Positions 26,901 through 36,127 of a DNA stretch of 64,000 bases are shown piece after piece. The stretch comes from Oceanispirochaeta sp. M1 (GTDB taxonomy: Bacteria > Spirochaetota > Spirochaetia > DSM-2461). Location of the stretch: NCBI RefSeq assembly GCF_003346715.1, contig NZ_QQPQ01000009.1, forward strand, positions 62,001 to 126,000, read 5' to 3'. Position numbers and translations under genes: made by a program. Each line of letters begins with the position of its first letter. Position 1 is the first letter of the stretch. A model generated the notes under the pieces. The model ran no database searches. It saw nothing but the letters and a program-made list of their open reading frames with translations, and was not told the origin of the DNA.

Positions 26901-28671
26901 CCTTCCAGCTGCCGAAGAAATCTTTCAGCACAAAAAATGCCAGCTTTCTATGGCTCTTGTCCGCAGAAAGCAGTCCCTTCAGATTATATCCTTTCTGGAA
27001 CTTGTTGCAGCGAACAGGTGTACGGAAATCATATAGTATCCAGGGAGAGATTCCCGCAATCCAGGGCTGTGCCTTGATACATCGGATCTGCTCCTCATAG
27101 GTCCGTTCCTGGTACTCCTCGGTGAACATCTCATTCCTGCCGCCATGGTGGCCGGCTTTGGCTCCTGCTCCAAGCTCAGTAATGATAACCGGTTTATCGG
27201 GATGACTGTTGTTGAAGAACTCTTCAAGCAGATCAAAGTGGGGGTTATACCAGCCGAAGTATTCATTTATACCGATAATATCCAGCTTGTCTGCCAGTCT
27301 GTCATCAATCTTCATCTTGGCCTGATCCCAGAGGCAGGCTGCGGAGATGGCTCTTGTATCATCCAGTTCCCTTGCCAGATCAGCCAACCCGCCCATAAAG
27401 GTCAGGCGCTCTTCGGTGTCGGGATTTTCATTCCCCACAGACCAGATAATGACAGAGGGGCGGTTAAAGTCTCTCTTAATCAGTTCAGTCAGCTGCTGCC
27501 GGCCGTTATCAATGGTCTCTTTATTCTCAAAATGGATGGCCCAGTACACAGGAATCTCTTCCCAGAGGAGAACTCCCAGTTCATCGGCTATACGGGCAGC
27601 CATTTCTGTATGAGGATAGTGAGCCAGGCGCATAAAGTTACCATGAAGCTCTTTGATAAGAGCAAAGTTCTCTCTTATCTCAGCTTCTGTAACAGACTTT
27701 CCATTGGGAACTGATTCTTCATGACAGGAGACGCCTCTCAGTTTGATGGATTCACCATTCAGAAAAACAGAGCTGCCTACAACTTTAAATTCCCGGAAAC
27801 CGGTTCTTTCACGGATTGTATCTCCACCGGCCGAGACTGTTACATCATAGAGCTTTGGATTCTCAGGACTCCAGAGTTCCGGACTGCAGTCGACCTCAAT
27901 ACTTCCTTTGCCGCCTGACAGCTTAAGGGTCTCAGAGATGCCAAGTTCAGTGATTTCCAAACCGGCCGACTCAATGCCTTCTCCTTCTACTGTAATTTCA
28001 GCCTTCACTCTGGAGTAATTACTTCCTGGAACCAGGGCAATTTTAAAATTACTGATATAGGCAGAGGGCAGACGGAAAAGTTCCACCGAGCGGTACAGAC
28101 CACCATAGTTATACCAGTCCGTAAATATAGTCGGGATTCGTCCCGGAGTTCTTGTGTTATTAACAGAGATAACTATGCGGTTATCTTCCAGAAGATAGTC
28201 TGTCACATCAAGATAGAAGGGAGTATCTCCTCCCTCGTGGTAACCCAGGAAGGAACCGTTTAGAAATACCATTGAATTATGATAGGCTGCCCCAACTTTC
28301 AAAACGACCTTCTCTGAATCTTCCTTCTCATAACGGAAGGTTCTGGTGTATAGCATGGAGCCTTCATAGAGTTTGTACTGCTCCTGCTGGGTATTCCATG
28401 TGGAGGGAACCTTGATGGTATCCCATTCATTGAAATCCCAATCCCAGGGTAATGTCCAACCCTCTTCATCCTTACGGGGTTCGGTGAACCACTCCTGCCT
28501 TAAACATGTGTCATAAACGTCCGCATGATGATTCCAGATTCCGTCCAGCTTCTCACTCTTTCTGAAGTGATCATAGAGTGTGAAAGAAGCATCTATTTTC
28601 TTTGCAGTATATTTTTTCCTGTATTCTCTGTTGTGGATATTCTCTTCAAAAGCGCCTTCATGTTCGGCCAT
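26893..28671 (-). CDS. GH2 beta-glycosidase (beta-glucuronidase/galactosidase-like, 592 aa)
   Basis: Three GH2 domains are visible: the sugar-binding jelly roll (with W-N-T-Q and L-N-G-S-F-L-G-Y-H-E-G-G), the immunoglobulin-like middle domain, and the TIM barrel beginning around N-G-E-S-I-K-L-R-G-V-S-C-H-E. The acid/base is E415 in S-V-G-N-E-N-P and the nucleophile is E499 in I-I-T-E-L-G-A-G. The size and the N-E-N / T-E-L-G context resemble beta-glucuronidases, but I cannot fix the sugar. I chose 28671 because AAAGGAG precedes it; an in-frame start at 28734 lies inside the upstream gene. There is no signal peptide. It is the last gene of the CUT1 transporter cluster. Confidence 0.9.
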   Translation of the reverse strand: MAEHEGAFEENIHNREYRKKYTAKKIDASFTLYDHFRKSEKLDGIWNHHADVYDTCLRQEWFTEPRKDEEGWTLPWDWDFNEWDTIKVPSTWNTQQEQYKLYEGSMLYTRTFRYEKEDSEKVVLKVGAAYHNSMVFLNGSFLGYHEGGDTPFYLDVTDYLLEDNRIVISVNNTRTPGRIPTIFTDWYNYGGLYRSVELFRLPSAYISNFKIALVPGSNYSRVKAEITVEGEGIESAGLEITELGISETLKLSGGKGSIEVDCSPELWSPENPKLYDVTVSAGGDTIRERTGFREFKVVGSSVFLNGESIKLRGVSCHEESVPNGKSVTEAEIRENFALIKELHGNFMRLAHYPHTEMAARIADELGVLLWEEIPVYWAIHFENKETIDNGRQQLTELIKRDFNRPSVIIWSVGNENPDTEERLTFMGGLADLARELDDTRAISAACLWDQAKMKIDDRLADKLDIIGINEYFGWYNPHFDLLEEFFNNSHPDKPVIITELGAGAKAGHHGGRNEMFTEEYQERTYEEQIRCIKAQPWIAGISPWILYDFRTPVRCNKFQKGYNLKGLLSADKSHRKLAFFVLKDFFGSWKVS

Positions 28672-28672
28672 A

Positions 28673-30523
28673 TTATTCTCCTTTGATTTTAAATTGAACT
28701 TTTCCTGCTGCTGCCAGAGGATTTTTATTTTCAAGGCTGATACGCCAGATACGGTCTTTTCCCCAGACCCTCATCTTGCTGTCATCCTCAGGTATTTTCT
28801 GGAAATCCAGGCACCCCTCAAGGAGGTCTTCCGGAAAGCTGATTACAATCTTACCTTCAGCCAGTGGAATCACTACAAATCCTTCTGACAGCAATGGTTC
28901 TTCAAGACTGAGAAAATGCCAGACTGCAGAATTTTTTTCAGCCTTTAATTCCCAGAGATCTGTCAGACAGACTTCATCATCAGAGACATCAAAAGTTCTG
29001 TTCCAGGATTTTATTCCTGCAGTCCCGGGATAAGCATTTTCCAGACCAATCCGGCAGCTGTTTGCATCAGTAATAAAGCTGCTGCTTCTGAACTCGCGGC
29101 CCTCTTTCTGTTTCATAGAATTGATAACCGGCAGGTTATGCCAGCCGGACTGCATGGTCCAGATTGTGTAACGCATATGATTGAAGGTTTCTCTGGTGTA
29201 TTCACCAATACCTGGGTCAATCACTGCAGGCTGTCCTTTCCAGTAGACCATAAACTGACCTACGTCATTATGATTATGACTCTCACCATTGTGTCCGCCT
29301 TTGCATGAAAAGAAGAGATCCTGAGACTTATGCAAATAGACCTGAGTGTCGGGAAAGACATCGACCCCGCCTCCGCCCTCAGGAACTGTTTCAATATCCT
29401 GTATGGGAAAGAGGTAATTACGGAAATCCCTATGCACTGAGAAGGCTTCTTCATGAGAATTATCCCCACTGCTCCGGCTGTTCAGTCTGCAGGCAAGATG
29501 ACTCAGCTCTTTATCTCCCAGGAGTTCTGCCATCCTGTACATGAGCCCGAATGGCATATGTTCCAACACACCGGGACAGTCTGCAAAATTGGCATAATAA
29601 GAACCATCGATATGGACTCTTCTGATATAGGATGCGGCATCTTTGACAAATTGATCTTCCAAAAGCTGGAGTGTTCCACCGCTTACAAAGTCCAGAATAT
29701 CAAGACAGCCAAAGAGTGATCCGGCAGCGTGATCCCAGTAAATAGCGCCTTCATCACAGCCTCCATCTGCAGGCAGAACTTTCAGATAATTAATAAGAAT
29801 ATCAGAAGATCTTCCTGCAGCAGCCTTCAGCTCCCTTTGTTCAGGTTCAAGACAAAGGAGGCAATGAAGGAAATTATCCGTAATCCATGGAGTCCAGTTG
29901 TTCAGTTCTCCATGCTCGGGATGGTCATGATATCCCATCCACCAGTGATCATCATTCTGCATATAGGGATTGATACACCGTCTGCGGCACTCAGTCTCGA
30001 CACGTTCCACCAGCTTATCCGCTTCTACCATCAATGGTTCTTTAAGATAGTGAATACAGATTGCCATAAGACAGGCTGTGTTGGCGGCAAAAAGATCCAC
30101 CCGTGGCGGCTTCAATGGAGGCAGGGCTTTCCCGGTCTCATCATTCGGCCAGTTATGAGCAGGAATGACCCAGCTCCACTCATCACAAATTACCGAAACC
30201 ATGTTGATGATGCCATCCAGCATTTCAGAGCTTTCTTCTCCGAAACAAAAAGCCTTCAACATTCTGACTAATAGAATCCGTCTTCTGAAATAGAGTGCTT
30301 CGAAATGACTTCTATTTCCATTGCGCCTGAATTCCATATAGTGAGTTGCCCGTAAGGATGGAATATCTTCAGCCAGCGCCTGTCGTCCCGATTCTCTGAT
30401 GACCTCACGGGCTTCTAAAGAGATTGAATCCATGGTCCTCAGGGAATTAATGGAGGGAAGAAAATTACTAATCTCAAATGACTGAACAGAGGCTTGTGTT
30501 TTTTCTAATTTATCCTGGAGCAT
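28673..30523 (-). CDS. Heparinase II/III-family protein (616 aa)
   Basis: An N-terminal (alpha/alpha) toroid (to about residue 370) is followed by the heparinase II/III C-terminal beta-sheet domain, with the telling run C-K-G-G-H-N-G-E-S-H-N-H-N-D-V-G-Q-F-M-V-Y and A-V-I-D-P-G-I-G-E-Y. Family members are polysaccharide lyases acting on uronate-containing glycans such as heparin or alginate oligomers. No signal peptide is present, suggesting action on imported oligosaccharides. The ATG at 30523 is preferred; a GTG at 30547 overlaps the upstream permease gene. Its stop lies one base before the GH2 start, so the two are a unit. Actual lyase activity and substrate are unproved. Confidence 0.85.
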   Translation of the reverse strand: MLQDKLEKTQASVQSFEISNFLPSINSLRTMDSISLEAREVIRESGRQALAEDIPSLRATHYMEFRRNGNRSHFEALYFRRRILLVRMLKAFCFGEESSEMLDGIINMVSVICDEWSWVIPAHNWPNDETGKALPPLKPPRVDLFAANTACLMAICIHYLKEPLMVEADKLVERVETECRRRCINPYMQNDDHWWMGYHDHPEHGELNNWTPWITDNFLHCLLCLEPEQRELKAAAGRSSDILINYLKVLPADGGCDEGAIYWDHAAGSLFGCLDILDFVSGGTLQLLEDQFVKDAASYIRRVHIDGSYYANFADCPGVLEHMPFGLMYRMAELLGDKELSHLACRLNSRSSGDNSHEEAFSVHRDFRNYLFPIQDIETVPEGGGGVDVFPDTQVYLHKSQDLFFSCKGGHNGESHNHNDVGQFMVYWKGQPAVIDPGIGEYTRETFNHMRYTIWTMQSGWHNLPVINSMKQKEGREFRSSSFITDANSCRIGLENAYPGTAGIKSWNRTFDVSDDEVCLTDLWELKAEKNSAVWHFLSLEEPLLSEGFVVIPLAEGKIVISFPEDLLEGCLDFQKIPEDDSKMRVWGKDRIWRISLENKNPLAAAGKVQFKIKGE

Positions 30524-30530
30524 AATTGAT

Positions 30531-31349
30531 CTAACCTTTAATCCCACTGGATGCGATTCCCTGAATGAAGTATTTCTGCAGAGATAGGAATAGAATCATT
30601 ACAGGAACTATGGATATCAGAGCCGCAGCCATCTGGGGACCGAAATAGACCATATACTCTGTCACAAAATCAGTCATTCCCAATGGTAATGTCTTCAATT
30701 CGGGACTGGCAATATAGATAAGAGCCGAGAAAAATTCGTTCCAGAACCAGCGAAAAGAGAAGATAAGTACAGTGGCCATAACGGTCTTAGCCAGGGGCAT
30801 GACAATTCTCAGAAAGATGACCCACTCATGAGCACCGTCAATCCGGGCAGATTCCATAATGGAATCCGGGAGTGTCATAAAAAACTGCTTGATCAGAAAT
30901 GTTCCAAATACGGTAAAAGAGCCTACAAGAATCAAAGCCAGGTGAGAATTATAGAGTCCCAGATTCTTGATCACCATAAACTGAGGAATGATAATAACCT
31001 GAATAGGGATCATCATGGACATCAGATACAGAACAAATAAGGCATCCCGGCCTCTCCATTTCAATTTGGAAAAAGCATAGGCAGAAGTAGATGCTGTACC
31101 CAGCTGTATGACAGTACAGAAAAAAGTGACCTTGATTGAATTCCAGATATACAGGGGAAAACGATCCAGCTGCTTGAAGTTAAAAATGCCCGAATTCTCG
31201 GTCCACAGAACCAGAGGAGCCTCAAAAATATCTCTTTCATTCTTGAAAGATGCTGTAGCGATCATATAAAGAGGGATTAAAACAAAAGCCGTTGTCAGTA
31301 AAAGCATCAGCCATGAGACTGTTTTTTGAATAATTGATTTAGAGGTCAT
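30531..31349 (-). CDS. CUT1 sugar ABC transporter permease, MalG-like (272 aa)
   Basis: This is an inner-membrane permease of the carbohydrate uptake transporter-1 family with six hydrophobic segments. The EAA coupling loop reads E-S-A-R-I-D-G-A-H-E-W-V-I-F-L-R-I-V-M-P-L, the MalG-type form, and the early S-F-K-N-E-R-D-I-F motif is typical. It overlaps the MalF-like gene by eleven bases. No ATPase gene is in the cluster; CUT1 systems in many bacteria share a distant MsmK/MalK-type ATPase, which is likely here. Confidence 0.94.
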   Translation of the reverse strand: MTSKSIIQKTVSWLMLLLTTAFVLIPLYMIATASFKNERDIFEAPLVLWTENSGIFNFKQLDRFPLYIWNSIKVTFFCTVIQLGTASTSAYAFSKLKWRGRDALFVLYLMSMMIPIQVIIIPQFMVIKNLGLYNSHLALILVGSFTVFGTFLIKQFFMTLPDSIMESARIDGAHEWVIFLRIVMPLAKTVMATVLIFSFRWFWNEFFSALIYIASPELKTLPLGMTDFVTEYMVYFGPQMAAALISIVPVMILFLSLQKYFIQGIASSGIKG

Positions 31350-32238
31350 AGGTCACCCACTTTTTCTGATTCTGAAATTGAATTAGGGTAATGGCAAGAA
31401 TGATGACTAGGAGGATCAGAGATTCTGCCGAAGCATAACCGAATTTATAATTTGTAAAGGAGTTCAGATATACATCGAAAACGACTACATTGGTAGATCC
31501 AGCAGGACCACCTCCAGCCTGTCCACCGGTCATCATAAATACCTGGTCAAAGACCTTGAAGCTGCCGATGATACTCATGGTCATGGCAAAAAACATGGTG
31601 GGACTGAGCATGGGCAGGGTCACCTTGAAAAAAGTGTGAAATCCATTAGCTCCGTCAATACTTGCCGCTTCATACAGGGAGGGGCTTATAGACTGAAGGC
31701 CTCCCAGAAAGATGACCATATAATACCCGAAGGACATCCAGAGTGTTACGATGATAATAGACATCAATGCTGTATCAGAACTGGTCAGCCAGGTATTGGG
31801 AGGAAGTCCCAGGCTGGCTAGAAGCTGATTGGCAAATCCTGCTCCGGGATGAAATATCAGAGAAAAAGCAAGGGAAACACCAACGGCTGAGAGCACATTG
31901 GGCATAAAAAACAGGCTGCGAAAAAAGGTAGTTCCCCGAAACCCCTGATTCAGAAGAACGGCAAAAAGAAGTCCTAAAAGGATCTGAAAGATTACTGTAA
32001 AAAAAACAAACTGCAGTGTCACCAGAAGTGACTGATGGAACTGGCTGCTTTCCATCAGATAACGGAAATTCCTGATCCCGATAAACTTCCAATTGGGACC
32101 TCCCGAATAGTTTGTGAAGGCAACTCCGATAGTTGAGATCATTGGAATAAAGACAAAAAGCAGAAATCCTGTAAATCCCGGGAGCAGGAAGGATAGAACT
32201 GTGAACCAGCTTGCTCTTTCAAGAGATTTTATTTTCAT
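31339..32238 (-). CDS. CUT1 sugar ABC transporter permease, MalF-like (299 aa)
   Basis: This is the partner permease of the MalG-like protein, with six hydrophobic segments. The EAA loop reads E-A-A-S-I-D-G-A-N-G-F-H-T-F-F-K-V-T-L-P-M-L. The N-terminal F-L-L-P-G-F-T-G-F-L-L-F and the typical N-F-R-Y-L segment fit the UgpA/MalF class. A good GGAG-8-ATG arrangement supports the start at 32238. A probable attenuating terminator (32252-32281) lies between it and the upstream solute-binding protein gene. Confidence 0.94.
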   Translation of the reverse strand: MKIKSLERASWFTVLSFLLPGFTGFLLFVFIPMISTIGVAFTNYSGGPNWKFIGIRNFRYLMESSQFHQSLLVTLQFVFFTVIFQILLGLLFAVLLNQGFRGTTFFRSLFFMPNVLSAVGVSLAFSLIFHPGAGFANQLLASLGLPPNTWLTSSDTALMSIIIVTLWMSFGYYMVIFLGGLQSISPSLYEAASIDGANGFHTFFKVTLPMLSPTMFFAMTMSIIGSFKVFDQVFMMTGGQAGGGPAGSTNVVVFDVYLNSFTNYKFGYASAESLILLVIILAITLIQFQNQKKWVTYDL

Positions 32239-32251
32239 GTGATTAACTCCG

Positions 32252-32281
32252 AAAAAACAGGAGGACCCGCAAGCCCTCCCT
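32252..32281 (-). terminator. Intrinsic terminator/attenuator between binding protein and permease genes
   Basis: On the minus strand GGAGG pairs with CCTCC (plus coordinates 32275-32279 and 32260-32264), followed by TGTTTTTT. It lies directly after the solute-binding protein gene, the usual place for partial termination that yields more binding protein than permease. Confidence 0.6.
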
Positions 32282-32298
32282 TATTAGATTATTAGAGA

Positions 32299-33594
32299 TC
32301 AGTCAGTGGTGTCAGCGATAGTCTGAAGTTCTTTTTCCAGTTCTGAAAGATAGTCGGCATCTGTGAGATCACCCATCAGATACATTTCAGTGAAACGGGA
32401 GATCAGCTGCTCAACTTTGCTGCCGTACTTGTTGTAGATCATAGGACGAACAGGAACATCTTCAGTGAAGTATCCCAGAGAAGTTTCATCCACAATATTC
32501 TTAGCCAGGATGGCTTTTACTTCATCATTGACAACAGGAGGAAGAAGACCGAGGCCGGCTTCCACTTTAGCACCATCAATGGTGGCAAACCAGGACAGAG
32601 CCTGAAAGGCCGCATCTTTATTCCTGGACTTGCTGTGAACATGACCGAATGTGGGAGCTCCTACGGAGTAGTACTCTGGAGAGTCACTGGGGAGTCTTGT
32701 GATTCTGAAATCTTCAGGATTAAAACCTTCAACCAATCCCTTATCAAATCCATTTCTCATGATTCCGGGGAACCATTCACCGATCAGAAGCATGGGGGAC
32801 ATACCGCTGTAGAAAACCTGGGAGTAGTGAGTTTTAGTCACCTTCAGGTCTACCAGCTTGGGCATATCCAGACCGTCTTCCAGTGTCTTTCTGATCTGTA
32901 CTGATTTCAGTGCATATTCATTAAGATCGATATTTCCATCGCTATCAATGAACTGAACATTATTCTGACCGGCAGGATAGATCTGACAGCTTCCCCAGGT
33001 ATAGATACTGGAGCCGAAAGTCTTACCATCATTTTCAGAAACCTGCTGAGACAATTCAACATACCGGTCCCAGGTCCACTCTCCTTTTTCTACGAGTTCA
33101 GTAGGAGTAGGAAGGCCCTTGGCTTCAAATGGTTTTACATTGTAGTAGGTGTAGTATTTTCCACCTCTATGGGGCAAAGCAAGAACATCACCATCTACTT
33201 CTATGGCATCGGCCCAGGACTTCATTGTGGAATAATCAAAGTTATGCTTTTTAATAAGATCATTGAGAGGTTCAATATAACCGTTTGCATTCTGAGCAAA
33301 CATATCCACCTGTCTTTTCTGCATATAGGCATCCATATCCATACCACCGGCAAGCAGTGTTGTCAGTTTGGATTCATAATCTGCGGGGGGAATATACTGA
33401 GGATTAATCTGTACATCTGAGTTAGCCGCATTAAATGCCTCGAACAGATCGGAATAGTCATCATCTCCGTCAGACCATGTATAAAAGTCTACAGAAACAG
33501 GACCGTCAGCGGGGGCAGCTTCCTCCTGCTGACCGGCAGCAAAAGTTGAAACCAGGGGCAGCATCAGTAAAAATGCCACAAGTAATTTTTTCAT
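32299..33594 (-). CDS. CUT1 extracellular sugar-binding protein (431 aa)
   Basis: This is a family 1 solute-binding protein that captures an oligosaccharide outside the inner membrane. The signal peptide M-K-K-L-L-V-A-F-L-L-M-L-P runs to about residue 20, with likely cleavage near A-A-G-Q-Q. There is no lipobox Cys, a pattern common in spirochaete binding proteins. The mature part has the cluster-B fold features (V-D-F-Y-T-W-S-D-G at the start, A-A-F-Q-A-L-S-W-F near residue 350). AAGGAG precedes the ATG. It heads the transporter genes, with the YesS-like regulator directly upstream on the same strand. Confidence 0.93.
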   Translation of the reverse strand: MKKLLVAFLLMLPLVSTFAAGQQEEAAPADGPVSVDFYTWSDGDDDYSDLFEAFNAANSDVQINPQYIPPADYESKLTTLLAGGMDMDAYMQKRQVDMFAQNANGYIEPLNDLIKKHNFDYSTMKSWADAIEVDGDVLALPHRGGKYYTYYNVKPFEAKGLPTPTELVEKGEWTWDRYVELSQQVSENDGKTFGSSIYTWGSCQIYPAGQNNVQFIDSDGNIDLNEYALKSVQIRKTLEDGLDMPKLVDLKVTKTHYSQVFYSGMSPMLLIGEWFPGIMRNGFDKGLVEGFNPEDFRITRLPSDSPEYYSVGAPTFGHVHSKSRNKDAAFQALSWFATIDGAKVEAGLGLLPPVVNDEVKAILAKNIVDETSLGYFTEDVPVRPMIYNKYGSKVEQLISRFTEMYLMGDLTDADYLSELEKELQTIADTTD

Positions 33595-33630
33595 CTAAGA
33601 ATCTCCTTTATGGGAATAATTATGAAGAAT

Positions 33631-33644
33631 TATTTGCATGCAAA
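33631..33644. promoter_or_regulatory. TATTTGCAT element forming the palindrome TTTGCATGCAAA
   Basis: The perfect 12-base palindrome TTTGCATGCAAA (33633-33644) lies about 40 bases before the binding-protein start and contains TATTTGCAT (33631-33639), the same nine bases seen beside AraC genes at 25023 and 56337. It is a candidate binding site for the adjacent AraC-type regulator. Confidence 0.45.
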
Positions 33645-33715
33645 CTTTAATCTGGCTACTTCGTATTTTAACAAAAACTAAGGATTTTCCCGAATTTCAC
33701 TCTCAAAATTACCGA

Positions 33716-35992
33716 TTATTGCTCATTTTCATAATTTCTTCGATAAACAGCAGGTGTTATCCCCTTTATTTTCTTAAAACTGCTGAAGAAGGAATTGTAA
33801 TTTGAAAACCCTGCTCTTGAATACAGATCCTTAATAACATCATCTGTTTCCACAAGAAGACGGGCGGCTTCTTCAACCCTGAGATGGTTAATCTCATCTG
33901 ACAGGGAGTTATCTGAAAAATCCTTATAGATCTGCCTTATATAGTTGATAGACATTTTCATGTCATCTGCAAGATACTGTACGCAGCAGGCCGGATCTTT
34001 ATAATGTAACAGCAGACTATCTTCAATCTCTCTGAAATGAACGACTCCCTTCCTGCCGGCCTTTCCTGTCTGTTCACTGAGGGTCTTCAAAATATCCAGA
34101 AAAAAGATCTGGAAATTAGCCAGAGTCTCCAGGGTTTCAGGATGAGATCTCACCTGCTGCAGGAGCTTCTGTAATTCAGGCATATTCATACCTTTAAGAA
34201 AACGGAGGATACGGTAGGAGAAAATTCTGATGTGCTGTTCAAAATCCTGATAGGTAGCCTGGGTCAGATTTTTTCTGATCATTTCAAGCTTTGCTTCTGC
34301 ACCTGACAAGTTGCCCTGTCTGAGACAGCTTAGTAATTTATCCGCTACATCTCCTGGAAACATAACAGTACTTTTATCCTGATCCAGATATTCATTAAAC
34401 TGATTGAAACCGAGAGCAAACTTGCCATTCGCCGCAGAAAGGGAGTGATCATAAAGTGTATGAAGCCAGTTATCTTCAATGCTGCTGCGGAAAGAGTAAC
34501 CGATACTGACAGTAAGATCTGTATTCATCTGGATATGTTTCTGCAGCTCCAGCATACGCTTTAGATGTTTATCAGGTAGACCTGACAGGAGACAGACAAG
34601 ATTCCGGCTGCTTTTATCAATGAGGACTTCATTTTCATCATTCAGACCGCTCTGAATCAGACTGACCATGGAGCGTCTTTTTGTCCTGAACAGATTTCGG
34701 TCCATATCCTGAATCAGGCGATAATAATCATCAATCTGAAGGACAAAAAGTGAAAGCGGTTTTCTCAGGAGTTTTACATCTCCTTCAACGAGCTCCTCTT
34801 CCCAGAAATGATACTTATGACCGTCCAGAATCGCCCGGAAGATTTCTATACGATAGTCATCCTGCAGCTCCTCAAGTGATTCCTCAAGAGACTCTTTTTC
34901 ATCCAGCATATCCTTGTAGCGCCCTGTAATAAAGCTGATTTCTCTACTGTTATTTTTTACTGGAAGTACAGAATGCCCTGAGCTGTCATCAGAGACATAA
35001 TTTACCAGAGAGATAATGGGCTTATAAACTCTGCGGCTGGCCAGATAGGATAAGGCAAAGCTGAAAAGAAGAAGTATAATCATTATATAGAGGATTCTTT
35101 TACTCACATCAAGAATTGAATTGTCCAGATCATCCAGGGGCATTACTGAGATAATGTACCAGCCCAGCCTGTAGTTGAACTGATAACTGACCAGATGATT
35201 ATTCTCAACAAGAAAAGAGCCCCTCCCCTCACTGTCTGATTCCAATATCCGGGAAAAGACGGCCTGCATCTCCTCATTGTCCATTATTCCGGTTCTGGCA
35301 ATAAGAGCATCTTCCTGGTTGTAGATAAAAATACTGTTATCCGGATGATCAAATTCAGTATTAATGATTTTTTCCAGGGCAACAACATCGATATTGGAGA
35401 TCAGAGCCCCCTTGATAGGGGCATTATTATTAGGGGTGGTCCCCATCAGTAGAGTCAGGGTATCAAACTGGCTTTCAGTTCTGTACTGGGAGTACTGAGT
35501 GGTTCCCTGCCGGGGCCAGTAGCGGTCAATGTAGGTATGATCAAAGTGCTCCAGGAGATTCAGTACTTCACGGTCATAGAAATTTTCGGCAGCCTCATAT
35601 CCGGTGGATGTTGTCAGAAAAATGTCCATCTGCCCATTATAGAGATAGAGAGAGTGGATCAGCGGATAGGTTAGAAGAAGACCATCCAGATACTCTATTC
35701 CATCAAGCATTTCTGATTTAGTAAGATCATTAGAGTACATCAGACTGGAGACTAGATGATTATTATAGCTGGCCTCTTTCAGTCCCGGAATCATCTGTGC
35801 ATGAAGCACATCAAACATATGGCTTACCTGACTGGTAGATGTCAGGTTTCTCTCGGCAAAAGCATTTCTGACAACGATACGGGTTCTATTTATAAACAGG
35901 CTTGTCGCCAGAATTATTATAAAAAGACTCAAGATAAGAAATAATCCCAGAATGGAGAGAAAAAAACTTTTTTCTTTTTTCATGAAGAGCAT
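33716..35992 (-). CDS. Membrane-anchored AraC-family regulator, YesS-like (758 aa)
   Basis: Two hydrophobic helices (about residues 10-33 and 296-320) flank an extracytoplasmic sensor of ~260 residues. A cytoplasmic linker of ~330 residues follows, and an AraC-type helix-turn-helix pair forms the C-terminus (Y-L-A-D-D-M-K-M-S-I-N-Y-I-R-Q-I-Y-K-D-F, then F-K-K-I-K-G-I-T-P-A-V-Y-R-R). This is the layout of Bacillus YesS-type regulators, which sense an extracellular sugar and bind DNA directly without a phosphorelay. AGGAG precedes the ATG at 35992. It lies immediately upstream of the CUT1 transporter genes in the same direction and is the obvious candidate activator. Confidence 0.9.
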   Translation of the reverse strand: MLFMKKEKSFFLSILGLFLILSLFIIILATSLFINRTRIVVRNAFAERNLTSTSQVSHMFDVLHAQMIPGLKEASYNNHLVSSLMYSNDLTKSEMLDGIEYLDGLLLTYPLIHSLYLYNGQMDIFLTTSTGYEAAENFYDREVLNLLEHFDHTYIDRYWPRQGTTQYSQYRTESQFDTLTLLMGTTPNNNAPIKGALISNIDVVALEKIINTEFDHPDNSIFIYNQEDALIARTGIMDNEEMQAVFSRILESDSEGRGSFLVENNHLVSYQFNYRLGWYIISVMPLDDLDNSILDVSKRILYIMIILLLFSFALSYLASRRVYKPIISLVNYVSDDSSGHSVLPVKNNSREISFITGRYKDMLDEKESLEESLEELQDDYRIEIFRAILDGHKYHFWEEELVEGDVKLLRKPLSLFVLQIDDYYRLIQDMDRNLFRTKRRSMVSLIQSGLNDENEVLIDKSSRNLVCLLSGLPDKHLKRMLELQKHIQMNTDLTVSIGYSFRSSIEDNWLHTLYDHSLSAANGKFALGFNQFNEYLDQDKSTVMFPGDVADKLLSCLRQGNLSGAEAKLEMIRKNLTQATYQDFEQHIRIFSYRILRFLKGMNMPELQKLLQQVRSHPETLETLANFQIFFLDILKTLSEQTGKAGRKGVVHFREIEDSLLLHYKDPACCVQYLADDMKMSINYIRQIYKDFSDNSLSDEINHLRVEEAARLLVETDDVIKDLYSRAGFSNYNSFFSSFKKIKGITPAVYRRNYENEQ

Positions 35993-36127
35993 AGAACTCC
36001 TGAATATTACAGATTAAGTCTTAGTATTATACATGGGATATAGCAATAAGCATACAAATAGATAATGTAAAACTTTATACCTTTATTATTAGACAAAAAT
36101 GGCATTATAAATGTATATTCAAACACA

